From contig CAXXJM010000001.1 in NCBI GenBank assembly GCA_963666475.2, positions 2,158,576 through 2,222,575 on the forward strand: a DNA stretch of 64,000 nucleotides, written 5' to 3'. Both the position numbers and the translations under genes were made by a program. The notes beneath the pieces are model-generated. The model saw only the letters and a list, made by a program, of their open reading frames with translations. It was not told the origin of the DNA and did not search any database. Within the stretch, counting starts at the first letter, position 1; the number at the start of each line of letters is the position of its first letter. The stretch comes from JBFHIZ01 sp963666475 (GTDB lineage Bacteria > Bacillota > Clostridia > Lachnospirales > Lachnospiraceae). Positions 52,294 to 60,363 of this stretch are shown here, one piece after another.

Positions 52294-52500
52294 ATGTGTG
52301 TAGGAATGAAAATTAAGAATTTCATAAGTGAAAATGGAATATCGCAAACTTACGTAAGCAAAAAAACAGGAATTCCTTTACCGAAATTAAATCTATCGCT
52401 AAACGGGAATAGAAAACTAGCGTTCGAAGAATATGAGCTTATCTGTGGTGCTCTAAATGTAGATGTAGATAAATTCCTTGAAGCGAAAAAACCAAGTTAA
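52294..52500 (+). CDS. Cro-like HTH protein
   Basis: A 68-residue XRE-type protein (MKIKNFISENGISQTYVSKKTGIPLPKLNLSL pattern, then a GNRKLAFEEYELICGALNV turn). GGAGG is placed for ATG 52294. It is the first gene of the rightward operon and divergent from the repressor, the classic Cro position, so it probably turns the repressor gene off during lytic or excisive growth. The next gene is a second HTH protein 15 bases away. Confidence 0.82.
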   Translation: MCVGMKIKNFISENGISQTYVSKKTGIPLPKLNLSLNGNRKLAFEEYELICGALNVDVDKFLEAKKPS

Positions 52501-52515
52501 ATAGAGGAGGTGAGG

Positions 52516-52941
52516 ATGATGTTTAAAGATCAGTTAAAAAAAGCAATGAGTGAAAAGAATTATAACATCACCATGCTTTCTAATGTATCAGGCATTGGTA
52601 AGAGTTCTTTGTCACAGTATTTATCTGGAAAAAATATTCCTTCAGAGAATCGAATAGTGGAACTGGCAGAGGCACTGGGATGCGATCCGGAAGATCTAAC
52701 GGTAAATGAAGACAAGGTAGTAGAAGAAGTTGTACAAGAAAACAAGGTATGGAACGTACCGGTTGAACTTGCTGCCAAACTAATGCATAAGAAAAACGAA
52801 TTCTTATACCAAGGTCTGCAGGAAGGTGTTTTTCCATTCGGGTATGCAGTAAAAATGTCAAGTAAATGGACCTATTATATTAGTTCGGCGAAATTTGAGG
52901 AATACACCGGAATACAAGTGGGAACAAAAATAGCAGTGTAA
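52516..52941 (+). CDS. HTH protein with phage-type C-terminal domain
   Basis: A 141-residue protein with an XRE HTH (LKKAMSEKNYNITMLSNVSGI, about 5-60) and, after a linker, a separate C-terminal unit (about 80-141, GLQEGVFPFGYAVK ... WTYYISSAKFEEYTG). That unit on its own is a common small phage protein of Firmicutes, resembling excisionase/MerR-like winged helices. The fusion could act as both early regulator and excision factor, which I infer. GGAGG precedes ATG 52516. Confidence 0.75.
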   Translation: MMFKDQLKKAMSEKNYNITMLSNVSGIGKSSLSQYLSGKNIPSENRIVELAEALGCDPEDLTVNEDKVVEEVVQENKVWNVPVELAAKLMHKKNEFLYQGLQEGVFPFGYAVKMSSKWTYYISSAKFEEYTGIQVGTKIAV

Positions 52942-52953
52942 TGGAGGAAAAGG

Positions 52954-53121
52954 ATGAATCAGAAATTAGTATTTGAGGTAATTATTGATGAAGAGCTTAC
53001 CGGACTGGATCTCTTACGAGAGGAGTTAAAAGAAGCACTTGAGGAATTTATCGGATGCAATGTAGTTGGCAGCAGGATGCAATCAGATGATGAAGTGTGT
53101 GAAGACGGAGAAATTGAATAG
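52954..53121 (+). CDS. Small hypothetical early protein
   Basis: A 55-residue acidic protein (MNQKLVFEVIIDEELTGLD ... EDGEIE) behind GGAGGAAAAGG. The short strand-then-helix pattern is not recognised. It lies in the tight early gene row, 12 bases after the HTH gene. Confidence 0.65.
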   Translation: MNQKLVFEVIIDEELTGLDLLREELKEALEEFIGCNVVGSRMQSDDEVCEDGEIE

Positions 53122-53136
53122 GAAGGAGGGGAAGAT

Positions 53137-53259
53137 ATGCTAAAACATCATATTACGAAGTATAGGAATGTAGCAGGAGAACAGTTTGTAACAACGTGGT
53201 TTCAAATAAACTTGTTTGGAGGAATTGTAATTTTATTGAAAAAAACATTAGCAATTTAA
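53137..53259 (+). CDS. Microprotein of the MLKHxITKY family, copy 1
   Basis: A 40-residue frame (MLKHHITKYRNVAGEQ ... WFQINLFG) behind GGAAGGAGGGG, an excellent ribosome site. It is clearly related to the protein encoded at 53532: both share MLKH-ITKY at the start, then a W-[FI]-Q-[IL]-x-LFG segment and a basic hydrophobic end. The function is unknown. Confidence 0.68.
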   Translation: MLKHHITKYRNVAGEQFVTTWFQINLFGGIVILLKKTLAI

Positions 53260-53260
53260 A

Positions 53261-53290
53261 ACACCTTCAGGATTTTTCCTGAAGGTGTCG
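53261..53290 (-). terminator. Terminator between convergent small genes
   Basis: ACACCTTCAGG pairs with CCTGAAGGTGT, loop ATTTTT. Read on the minus strand it is followed by TTTT, fitting the zinc-ribbon gene. Confidence 0.75.
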
Positions 53291-53299
53291 GTAAAAGTA

Positions 53300-53437
53300 C
53301 TACTTGCGATAAGTAGTTGCACTACATTTTGGACATGGTGGAAGTGTATCTGTTGTATCATCTAATACAACTTTTTGACCGCATGTCGTACATGTATAAG
53401 TGCCTTTACCTGGTTTTTCACCAGTTGAATAAGTCAT
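53300..53437 (-). CDS. Zinc-ribbon microprotein (reverse orientation)
   Basis: A 45-residue protein with two CxxC pairs: YTCTTCGQKV and PPCPKCSATTY, separated by an acidic strand (DDTTDTLP). This is a compact rubredoxin-like/zinc-ribbon fold. GGGGG lies before the ATG on the minus strand, and a terminator lies past its stop. It runs against the early operon, so it is transcribed alone and could be a lysogenic-phase passenger gene (moron). Relatives in clostridial chromosomes have no known role. Confidence 0.78.
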   Translation of the reverse strand: MTYSTGEKPGKGTYTCTTCGQKVVLDDTTDTLPPCPKCSATTYRK

Positions 53438-53531
53438 AATGCTACCCCCTTTCATTAATTATTTCAGTCCCCACTGATAAGAGGATAGTATCACGACAAG
53501 AACAATAAATCAATGAATAGGAGGATAAACA

Positions 53532-53711
53532 ATGTTAAAACACTTCATCACCAAGTATCAAGCAAACGGAAGATCATATGCATCTTCATGGATCCAACTG
53601 AGGCTTTTCGGGAAAGTATTTTGTTTCTCAAGAAAAGTAATCGAAATGAAAGAAGAAACACCAAAGTCTATTGACATTTTATTTCGGCCAAGAAGCCAAA
53701 TGAGAGGATAA
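53532..53711 (+). CDS. Microprotein of the MLKHxITKY family, copy 2
   Basis: A 59-residue basic protein (MLKHFITKYQANG ... SWIQLRLFG) behind AGGAGGATAAAC. It is a paralogue of the protein at 53137, with a longer C-terminal tail (KEETPKSIDILFRPRSQ). It lies 4 bases before the next gene. Duplication of such a small gene around the reversed zinc-ribbon gene suggests the latter was inserted between copies. Confidence 0.68.
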   Translation: MLKHFITKYQANGRSYASSWIQLRLFGKVFCFSRKVIEMKEETPKSIDILFRPRSQMRG

Positions 53712-53715
53712 ATCT

Positions 53716-54075
53716 ATGAGACCAGTAAAAATTGTATGTGACCGATGTGGAACAGAAATTATTGGAAATCCTAAAAAGATTTTCATCGAGGAAACAGAGA
53801 GAGAAAGTGGTGATTTTATACTTTCGAGACCTTTTGAAACATCAAAAATGGATTTTTGCGATAACTGCATAGGAGAATTAGCTAAGCAGATTATGTCTAA
53901 GGATGAATTAAGTAAAGAGGATAAAAAACCTACAGAGCGAAAAAAGATTGATCGTGGGAAATTGATGGCACTTAAAAATGCTGGATGGAAAGCAAAAGAT
54001 ATTGCGGACGAAATGGGTATCAGTGAAGGTACAGTGAATAACACAATTTCCAAGATGAAAAAGGAACGATCATGA
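53716..54075 (+). CDS. Zinc-finger plus HTH protein
   Basis: A 119-residue protein. An N-terminal four-cysteine module (VCDRCGTEI, then DFCDNCIGE, about 8-52) is likely a zinc knuckle. After a charged linker comes a helix-turn-helix (about 82-112, LKNAGWKAKDIADEMGISEGTVNNTI) resembling resolvase/sigma-type HTHs. It probably binds DNA as an early regulator. It overlaps the next gene by 4 bases. Confidence 0.75.
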   Translation: MRPVKIVCDRCGTEIIGNPKKIFIEETERESGDFILSRPFETSKMDFCDNCIGELAKQIMSKDELSKEDKKPTERKKIDRGKLMALKNAGWKAKDIADEMGISEGTVNNTISKMKKERS

Positions 54076-54359
54076 TTGGGCAGAACTACATACCAATATC
54101 TGAAGAGATATATGAGGAAGCTTATAACGAAGCATTTAGTATCGGATCTATTGAAAATCATGAAGTTGGATACCGGGCAGGAGATACAAAGTATATTGGT
54201 TCAGTAACACTGAAAGACAATTGGATCTTTGATTTTTACCGAGGACCAGACGGAAGATATTGGCATGAAAGACGGAAGTGGAAAGACGGAAGGATTATTT
54301 CTGAAGAAGAAGCAATCTTCGGACACAAGATTAGGAGACCAGTATGGAAAAAAGAATAA
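54072..54359 (+). CDS. Hypothetical phage-type protein
   Basis: A 95-residue protein of unknown function, coupled to the preceding gene by an ATGA overlap. It contains a DFYRGPDGRYWHERRKWKDG stretch rich in Trp, Tyr and Arg that suggests a beta-strand domain. No motif is recognised. It closes this sub-operon; a terminator lies at 54459. Confidence 0.6.
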   Translation: MIGQNYIPISEEIYEEAYNEAFSIGSIENHEVGYRAGDTKYIGSVTLKDNWIFDFYRGPDGRYWHERRKWKDGRIISEEEAIFGHKIRRPVWKKE

Positions 54360-54458
54360 AAAAAGAGCAGTGCTGCAAACACTACTCCGATCACGACTAA
54401 AACCGACTAAAATTCTAACCGTTATTTTGTGAGTTAAGTATACCAAAATACGGATGAA

Positions 54459-54494
54459 AAAGCAAGAAAATCAAGGAATTCTTGCTTTTTTAGA
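54459..54494 (+). terminator. Intrinsic terminator within the early region
   Basis: AAAAGCAAGAA pairs with TTCTTGCTTTT, followed by Ts. It separates the regulatory genes from the replication cassette. The 54360-54585 gap otherwise holds no gene. Confidence 0.8.
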
Positions 54495-54585
54495 ATCAAC
54501 ATTCATTAGACTTGTATCGACCTTGTAATAGATAGTAACAAGTCAACGAAGAACAATTCTAAATCAGTACGAGGGATATAGCTAG

Positions 54586-55518
54586 ATGGGAAAAGTAAAA
54601 AAACATAGAGGGATGACATACATTCCATACGATTATGAAGCTGCATTTAATAAACAGATCGAGACAATACATGAGTATTTCGTAGAGCAGATGATCAAAA
54701 ATAAATTCAAATGCACTTATGCCTGTAAAGAGATTACTGCAGGAGAACAATTTGAAATAGAGATATATCCAGAATTTTCAAAATTATCTGATGTGCCTGA
54801 GAGTGGAAGAATCAAAAAAGATAATTCTTCTGCACAAAAGAATCTGAATGATAAAAATGCAAGGAAGTACGTGGAAAGACTTCTGAATCAAAATTTTGAT
54901 ACGTCAGACATTTGGATCACACTGACCTACAGTAACGGAGAGGAACCTAAGAGCATGGAGGAAGCACTAAGGAACATGCAAAACTATATTCGGAGAATAA
55001 ATTACCGAAGAGGAAAACGAGGATTACCTCCCGCAAAATATATTTATATTACGGAGCACTCTCCGGATGAAGAGATAAGGTGGCATCATCATTTGGTTAT
55101 GGATGGAATGCTGGATATGGATATGGTGGAAGCCACATGGAAGAAAGGAAGAAGAAACGAAACAAGACGTTTGGAAAAGGACGAATATGGTCTATCTGGA
55201 ATGTCTCACTACATCACTAAGGAAAAAGACCGAAGAAAAGGTGAGAAAAGGTGGAATTCATCAACGAATCTTAAGCAGTTCCGAGTCCGGAAAGTATACC
55301 ACAAGAAAAAAGGATCTTCAGGGAACTATAGTCTGGTAGGTAAGTTTGTAAATGAGATGGTAAAAGATTATGAAGTATTAAAAAAACAAATGTTATCTTG
55401 GTACCCATCCTGTGATTTTACAGCTGCAGAAGTGTATTTTAATGATTTCAATGGAATGTTTTATATTCACACAAGGATGAAAAAGAGAAAGGAAGGTGAA
55501 AAGTATGCGCCAGGTTAA
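54586..55518 (+). CDS. HUH-type rolling-circle replication initiator-like protein
   Basis: A 310-residue protein with rolling-circle Rep motifs: motif 1 WITLTYS (110-116), the HUH motif in WHHHLVMDG (166-174, metal-binding histidines), and a motif 3 candidate HYITKEK with Tyr 209 and Lys 212. These would nick DNA and form a 5'-phosphotyrosine link. The charged C-terminus may bind DNA. It probably starts replication or mobilisation of the excised element. The start is ATG 54586 after GAGGGA. The gene behind overlaps it by 14 bases. Confidence 0.82.
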   Translation: MGKVKKHRGMTYIPYDYEAAFNKQIETIHEYFVEQMIKNKFKCTYACKEITAGEQFEIEIYPEFSKLSDVPESGRIKKDNSSAQKNLNDKNARKYVERLLNQNFDTSDIWITLTYSNGEEPKSMEEALRNMQNYIRRINYRRGKRGLPPAKYIYITEHSPDEEIRWHHHLVMDGMLDMDMVEATWKKGRRNETRRLEKDEYGLSGMSHYITKEKDRRKGEKRWNSSTNLKQFRVRKVYHKKKGSSGNYSLVGKFVNEMVKDYEVLKKQMLSWYPSCDFTAAEVYFNDFNGMFYIHTRMKKRKEGEKYAPG

Positions 55519-55942
55519 CTTGTATGTAGAGCAGACGAATAAAGCAATTAATCCACAAGACGGAGTATATGGATACGTGCTGGAATTTCTTCGGGAAGAA
55601 AAAGATTCGATTAAGAAAGAGGATTACAAGATGATAAAGGACTCTACTGCTCATCAGACTGAGTTGATCGCTATAGCGGAGGCATTAAGTCGTTTAACCG
55701 AGCAATGCCATGTAACGATATTTTCAGCACATGGGTTTTATAAAGCTGCTTTGATCCGAAAGTGGATTATAAAATGGCAGCAGTCGGGATGGAAGAACGC
55801 AAAAGGGGAGCCAGTAGCTAATCAAAAAGAGTGGGAAAAGTTAATTGTTGAATTGGCTCGGCATTCAGTAATTACTGGTTCTATTGGGGAACACCCATAT
55901 TCAAAACATATGTTAGAAAAAATGAGAAAAATGGAGGGATAA
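55505..55942 (+). CDS. RNase H-like protein with altered active site
   Basis: A 145-residue protein with an RNase HI-like outline: strand VNLYVEQ, helix motif AHQTELIAIAEAL with Glu 53 at the normal catalytic place, strand VTIFSAHGF, then the RKWIIKWQQSGWKNAKGEPV loop that closely follows RNase HI. The first catalytic Asp is replaced by Glu 9 and the third (TDS) by SAH (Ala 75), so hydrolysis is doubtful. ATG 55505 follows GGAAGG. Its place behind the HUH gene hints at a replication role. Confidence 0.72.
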   Translation: MRQVNLYVEQTNKAINPQDGVYGYVLEFLREEKDSIKKEDYKMIKDSTAHQTELIAIAEALSRLTEQCHVTIFSAHGFYKAALIRKWIIKWQQSGWKNAKGEPVANQKEWEKLIVELARHSVITGSIGEHPYSKHMLEKMRKMEG

Positions 55943-55945
55943 GAA

Positions 55946-56434
55946 ATGGCATTATTTGAGAAATTTGGAGAGTTTAACACGAAGGAGGAGCTTGATCAGA
56001 AAGCTTTGGAGCTTAGAACAGCAAGGGATGTGGACGGAATAAAGGTGCTTGCAGCGGAAAATGGAATTCCGGAAGCATACGTAGATTTATTTACATCATA
56101 TGAAATCGATTTTCTTTCAGATACGGTAACTGTAGCAATTGGGAAAATCGAAGTAGAGGCGAAAGAGATGAAGATCGAAGGAATTATTGTTGACTGGTTG
56201 GAATATATTAAAAGTCGATGTTTTGAAATGCCTGCTATGGCGATCGCAGTAAGAAGAAAAGACAGATCTTTAAAAGGAGCCATTGCAGCAATATTGAAAG
56301 CGAGTTCTGATCAACGTTATGACATGGATGCAGATATTGTGAAACTGGCCGGACTTGGTACACAAAGAATCTCTTTAGGGATGCCAGGGAGTGCTGAAGT
56401 TAAAAGAATCATCACAAAGTATTATACGCGATAG
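55946..56434 (+). CDS. PcfK/AcrIIA9-like protein (tentative)
   Basis: A 162-residue helical protein. The C-terminal half (about 95-160: AVRRKDRSLKGAIAAILKAS, then acidic spacer, then SAEVKRIITKYY) follows the KSLKG-x-I...kYY layout of PcfK-like/AcrIIA9 proteins. The N-terminal half (about 1-80) is not typical of them. PcfK is usually next to PcfJ, and here a PcfJ follows after one gene. AcrIIA9 inhibits Cas9, so an anti-CRISPR role is conceivable but rests on weak resemblance. GGAGG-like GGAGGGATAAG precedes ATG 55946. Confidence 0.5.
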   Translation: MALFEKFGEFNTKEELDQKALELRTARDVDGIKVLAAENGIPEAYVDLFTSYEIDFLSDTVTVAIGKIEVEAKEMKIEGIIVDWLEYIKSRCFEMPAMAIAVRRKDRSLKGAIAAILKASSDQRYDMDADIVKLAGLGTQRISLGMPGSAEVKRIITKYYTR

Positions 56435-56442
56435 GAGGACAT

Positions 56443-57036
56443 ATGATTGCATATAAAGGTTTTGATAAGAACTTATCCTGTAGAGGACATAAATTCCAAG
56501 AAGGAATCATCAATAAAACAGAGGAAGCACGATGTGTCTCCTGCGGATTCCATTGCGCGGAAAATCCATTAGACTGCCTATCCTATTATCCGGATATGAA
56601 AAACAGTGTGTACTATGTAGTGTCGGCCGGAGGAGACATTCATGAGGATGGATCCGATACCAAGCTTTCCTGTACGGAATTGTCTTTGGTTCGAAAGCTA
56701 AGCATTGAAGATTTTGTAAAACATGCGTTGATATTTATCGCAAAACATCCGAACCGATCATATGAAAAATTCAGTAGAGTACAAAACAAAAAAGGAGAGG
56801 CAAGGAGTGATTTTGTCATTGTGAGGGGAAAGAATCCAGTGGCAGCAGGACAAAAAGGTACCGTACTTGGATTGGTTCAAGAATATGTAGATTCCAAAGA
56901 GATCCGTGCCATCAATGTTATTTTAGTAGATGGAGAAGAGATCCTTGAAGACACTTTTTACAACATTGAAGGGAGGATGGTAAAACATGGAAAAAAGCAA
57001 ACTCGAAAAGCTTCGAACACTAAATGCCACGCGTGA
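56443..57036 (+). CDS. DUF7666-like protein
   Basis: A 197-residue protein whose N-terminus (MIAYKGFDKNLSCRGHKFQEG, ARCVSCGFHCAENPLDCLSYY) matches a family common in phages and mobile elements of Firmicutes. The cysteine and histidine spacing (CVSCGFHC) could bind metal. The C-terminal half is alpha/beta without a known motif. AGGAGG precedes the ATG 8 bases after the last gene. Its end overlaps the PcfJ gene by 50 bases, a large overlap. Confidence 0.72.
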   Translation: MIAYKGFDKNLSCRGHKFQEGIINKTEEARCVSCGFHCAENPLDCLSYYPDMKNSVYYVVSAGGDIHEDGSDTKLSCTELSLVRKLSIEDFVKHALIFIAKHPNRSYEKFSRVQNKKGEARSDFVIVRGKNPVAAGQKGTVLGLVQEYVDSKEIRAINVILVDGEEILEDTFYNIEGRMVKHGKKQTRKASNTKCHA

Positions 57037-59149
57037 AATGATTGCACATGCCAGAACCATGGAAAGCAAAGATGTCGGAATTGGATGGAGTAATCGAAAA
57101 GTAACGGCTTATGAGTATGGTTTATTCATGCGCTGCCAACAGCTGTCTGGGATTTTGAAGATCGCTATCTTCCTTGCAAAGGATCTTATCGCAGGGAAAA
57201 AGAAACCCATGTACGAAGTATTTATCAATCCGGAGGCAGGAGAGTTTCTGACAAGGGACATGGGAAACAATGACATGTACTGGAGAGCTGCCAAGTTGGA
57301 TATGTTGGACTGGCCAGAATATGTATATCATTCTTTCAAGAAAAAAGCGTGGATCAATCAGTCAGGCAATAACCATATCACTAGAGAGCTAAAAACTAAG
57401 CGTGGAGGATACGAAGGAATTTTGGAGTATCAGCTGAGTATTAGAAAAGATGAGTTAAAGGAAAGGCACCGAAGAGAAACAGGACCGTGGGATGCGCAAA
57501 TGGATCGAGTGCCAGAACTTCCAAAAGACTTTAAAGCATGGGCGGTAAAGCAAGGGAATCCGGAAAACTTCATTTTTTATGAGTACAAAGCGAGTGGAGC
57601 AAAGATGGGGTATTGTAGCTATTGTGAAAAGGATGTCTCGATTAAAGATCCAAAGCATGGAAAAGAAGGCATTTGTCCTTCCTGTGGACGAAAGATCACA
57701 TATAAATCATCTGGAAAAATAAAAAGACTGAGCACGAGGAAACACGACGTACAGATCATTCAGCCAATATCGGGCGGTGGATACGTGATCAGAGTCTTTG
57801 AAACCGAAAGATACTACCAAGAAAGTGATTATCGAAACCCCAAAAATTATATACACGAGTATGGTCGTGCCATTTGTGAGAATGGATTGATCGAGAAATA
57901 CTACTACGAGCTATACAAGAATCAATACAATCGTTGGGTTAAAACCTCATACTACGGATATTACTCGAATTATACAAACGTAAAAGGAAGAGTCTATACA
58001 AGGAACCTGTATTTGCTTGAAAAGAACGTGCTAAAAACTTCGGCTATGCCTATTATGATCAGAAAGAATCCGAATTTAAACTGTGAACGATTCGCTGGAA
58101 TGGAAAGCGAGTCGCCGGCACTTGAAAAAGTAGTAAAAGCAGGGCTCAATGAACTTGCCAGAGACATGATGGAAGGGAATGTTCGCATTAATCGCGGGTC
58201 GTCCGGAGAACTTTCAAAAATCCTTTCAATTGATCACGCAAGACTCAAAAGACTAAGGGAAATGGATGGTGGAGCGGTAGCTTTGGAATGGTTACAAAGA
58301 GAAAAACAAGAAGACACCATGTATAGCGACGATCTCATTCGTTTTTTAAGCAGCGAACAACTAACAAGGGATAGTATTAATTTCATTATGGATCGAATGA
58401 GTGTATTAAAAATCGTGAATTACTTAAAGAAACAACAGGAATTAACCAAAGAAACTCTAAGACAAGTAATTACTACATGGAAAGACTATTTGAACATGGC
58501 AAAAAAAGCAAAAATGGATGTAAAAAACGAGCTGATCTATAAACCTAAGAACTTAAGACAAAGTCATGCAGAAGTAATCAAAATCATTGAGACCAAACAT
58601 ATTAAGGAGTTGGAAAAGGAAACCAAGAAAAAGTTTCCAAAGGTAAATACCAACTGCAAGATTCTTTCAAAATATGAGTGGGGAAATGAGAAATACACGA
58701 TCATCGCACCAAAAGGAATTGAGGATATCATAACGGAGGGGATCACGCTTAGGCACTGCATACACACATGTGATTATTACTTCGAACGAATCCAAACGAA
58801 AGAAACGTATCTGATGTTCTTAAGGAGAACCGGAGAAGAAGACACACCATACTATACATTAGAGATAGAACCTTCCGGAAACATCCGGCAAAAACGAACC
58901 TTAGGAGATAATCAGAACAAAGATTTCGAAGAGGCGGTACCTTTCATCAAAGAATGGCAAAAAGTAATTTCTAAAAGGCTTACCGAGGAAGACAAAGCTC
59001 TTGGAAAGATCAGTAATGAAATGAGAAAAAAAGAATTGGCCGTTCTCTACAAAGAAGATAAACGAATATGGAACGGTCCACTACAAGGACAATCATTGGC
59101 AGCAGTTTTAGAAGCCGACTTTATGGAAGTATTAGAAGCGGTAGGATAG
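56987..59149 (+). CDS. PcfJ-like protein
   Basis: A 720-residue protein of the PcfJ family, named from the conjugative plasmid pCF10 and frequent in mobile elements. A zinc ribbon lies at 210-233 (CSYC and CPSC). The C-terminal PcfJ domain (about 580-670) has LRHCIHTCDYYFERI and the ETYLMFLRR strand, then YTLEIEPSGNIRQKR and DNQNKDFEEA. The function is unproven; it is often beside PcfK. The start at 56987 behind GGGAGG overlaps the preceding gene by 50 bases. It is the largest gene of the element in view. Confidence 0.85.
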   Translation: MEKSKLEKLRTLNATREMIAHARTMESKDVGIGWSNRKVTAYEYGLFMRCQQLSGILKIAIFLAKDLIAGKKKPMYEVFINPEAGEFLTRDMGNNDMYWRAAKLDMLDWPEYVYHSFKKKAWINQSGNNHITRELKTKRGGYEGILEYQLSIRKDELKERHRRETGPWDAQMDRVPELPKDFKAWAVKQGNPENFIFYEYKASGAKMGYCSYCEKDVSIKDPKHGKEGICPSCGRKITYKSSGKIKRLSTRKHDVQIIQPISGGGYVIRVFETERYYQESDYRNPKNYIHEYGRAICENGLIEKYYYELYKNQYNRWVKTSYYGYYSNYTNVKGRVYTRNLYLLEKNVLKTSAMPIMIRKNPNLNCERFAGMESESPALEKVVKAGLNELARDMMEGNVRINRGSSGELSKILSIDHARLKRLREMDGGAVALEWLQREKQEDTMYSDDLIRFLSSEQLTRDSINFIMDRMSVLKIVNYLKKQQELTKETLRQVITTWKDYLNMAKKAKMDVKNELIYKPKNLRQSHAEVIKIIETKHIKELEKETKKKFPKVNTNCKILSKYEWGNEKYTIIAPKGIEDIITEGITLRHCIHTCDYYFERIQTKETYLMFLRRTGEEDTPYYTLEIEPSGNIRQKRTLGDNQNKDFEEAVPFIKEWQKVISKRLTEEDKALGKISNEMRKKELAVLYKEDKRIWNGPLQGQSLAAVLEADFMEVLEAVG

Positions 59150-59157
59150 GAGGATAA

Positions 59158-60363
59158 ATGGAAGGACAAATCACACTGGACCAGTGGCAGCAATGGAAAG
59201 AAGAGATCCGTCAAAAGCTGCAGAGCACGGTCGACAATTTTGTTTTCCTTGGGTACCGGATGAAACAGATTCGGGACACCGAGGCATACAAGCAAGACGG
59301 ATGCTCCAGCATCACGGAGTGGGCAAAACAGGAATATGGACTCTCAAAATCAGACGTATCAAGATTCATTGCAATCAACGATCGATTTTCAAAGGATGGA
59401 GATAGCCTGGAACTCCGAGAAGAGTTCAGAGGACTTGGGAGTTCCAAGCTTAGTGAAATGCTTTCTCTTCCGGAAAGCGATTACGGAATGATCAACGAGA
59501 AAACATCGATTGCAGACATTCGAGATCTCAAACGATTCAATAACCAAGAACCAGAAGAAGACAAACTGGTGGATATTGAACTTGATCCAATACAAAAGTG
59601 TATTGAGGATTATTTCTCGGACCAAGGAAAACATGACATGTTAAATAACGTCATGAACCTGATCTTCGATGGAGAAAATGAAGAAAAGTATAAAGAAGCT
59701 TGTGAAGAAATGAATCCGACGGAGCATGGAACACACATGAAAGGATTGATCATGATGTCCATGCAGGACTTTTCAAGCGGAGTCAAAGTTAAATCTATGA
59801 TGAAGACAGAAGTCGACTCTTTATCCTGGAGCGTTTTCTTAAATATTGTATTCGAGATCTATTCATATCCAACTGACGAGCCTGGTAAAACAGATTTTTG
59901 GTGTCAATATTATGGTCCACTACCGGAAGAAGAGAAAAAAGAGATAAAAAAGGTCGAGGAACCGAAAAAAGAGCCTTCGAAACCGGTTCAAAAAGAGGTC
60001 AAAAAAGAATCTTCAAAAACACCTGCCAACACCAGTAAATACTCGAGTTGCGACGTCGCAACTACACCTGAAAAAATGGTGGAAAAAGAGGAAGAAAACG
60101 AAGAAAATGTGGACGAGTTTACGGAGTTCTCGGAGACCATAAAAAGAGAGCAGAAAAATATCGAAGAAGAAATCGATATTGAAGAACTTCCACCGATTAG
60201 CGACGAACTAAAAGAGGCACGTAGATTGGCAGATACAATTGTCACAATATTGGCAGCAGACCATATTGAAGAAAAGGATATTTGGAGAGTGAAATCTCAA
60301 TGCAAAATTATATTAAATGTGATGGATGAGCTAATAGAAATGGAGGAAGAGAAATGTCAATAA
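59158..60363 (+). CDS. Hypothetical element protein with N-terminal HTH-like domain
   Basis: A 401-residue protein. The N-terminal about 130 residues (LGYRMKQIRDTEAYKQDGCSSITEWAKQEYGLSKSDVSRFIAIND) form a helical, HTH-like DNA-binding unit seen in mobile elements. A middle helical domain (about 140-255) and a long Lys/Glu-rich disordered part (about 255-335) follow, then a short C-terminal helix pair. A role in replication or partition control is possible, but nothing in the sequence proves it. AGGAGG precedes ATG 59158. Confidence 0.65.
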   Translation: MEGQITLDQWQQWKEEIRQKLQSTVDNFVFLGYRMKQIRDTEAYKQDGCSSITEWAKQEYGLSKSDVSRFIAINDRFSKDGDSLELREEFRGLGSSKLSEMLSLPESDYGMINEKTSIADIRDLKRFNNQEPEEDKLVDIELDPIQKCIEDYFSDQGKHDMLNNVMNLIFDGENEEKYKEACEEMNPTEHGTHMKGLIMMSMQDFSSGVKVKSMMKTEVDSLSWSVFLNIVFEIYSYPTDEPGKTDFWCQYYGPLPEEEKKEIKKVEEPKKEPSKPVQKEVKKESSKTPANTSKYSSCDVATTPEKMVEKEEENEENVDEFTEFSETIKREQKNIEEEIDIEELPPISDELKEARRLADTIVTILAADHIEEKDIWRVKSQCKIILNVMDELIEMEEEKCQ

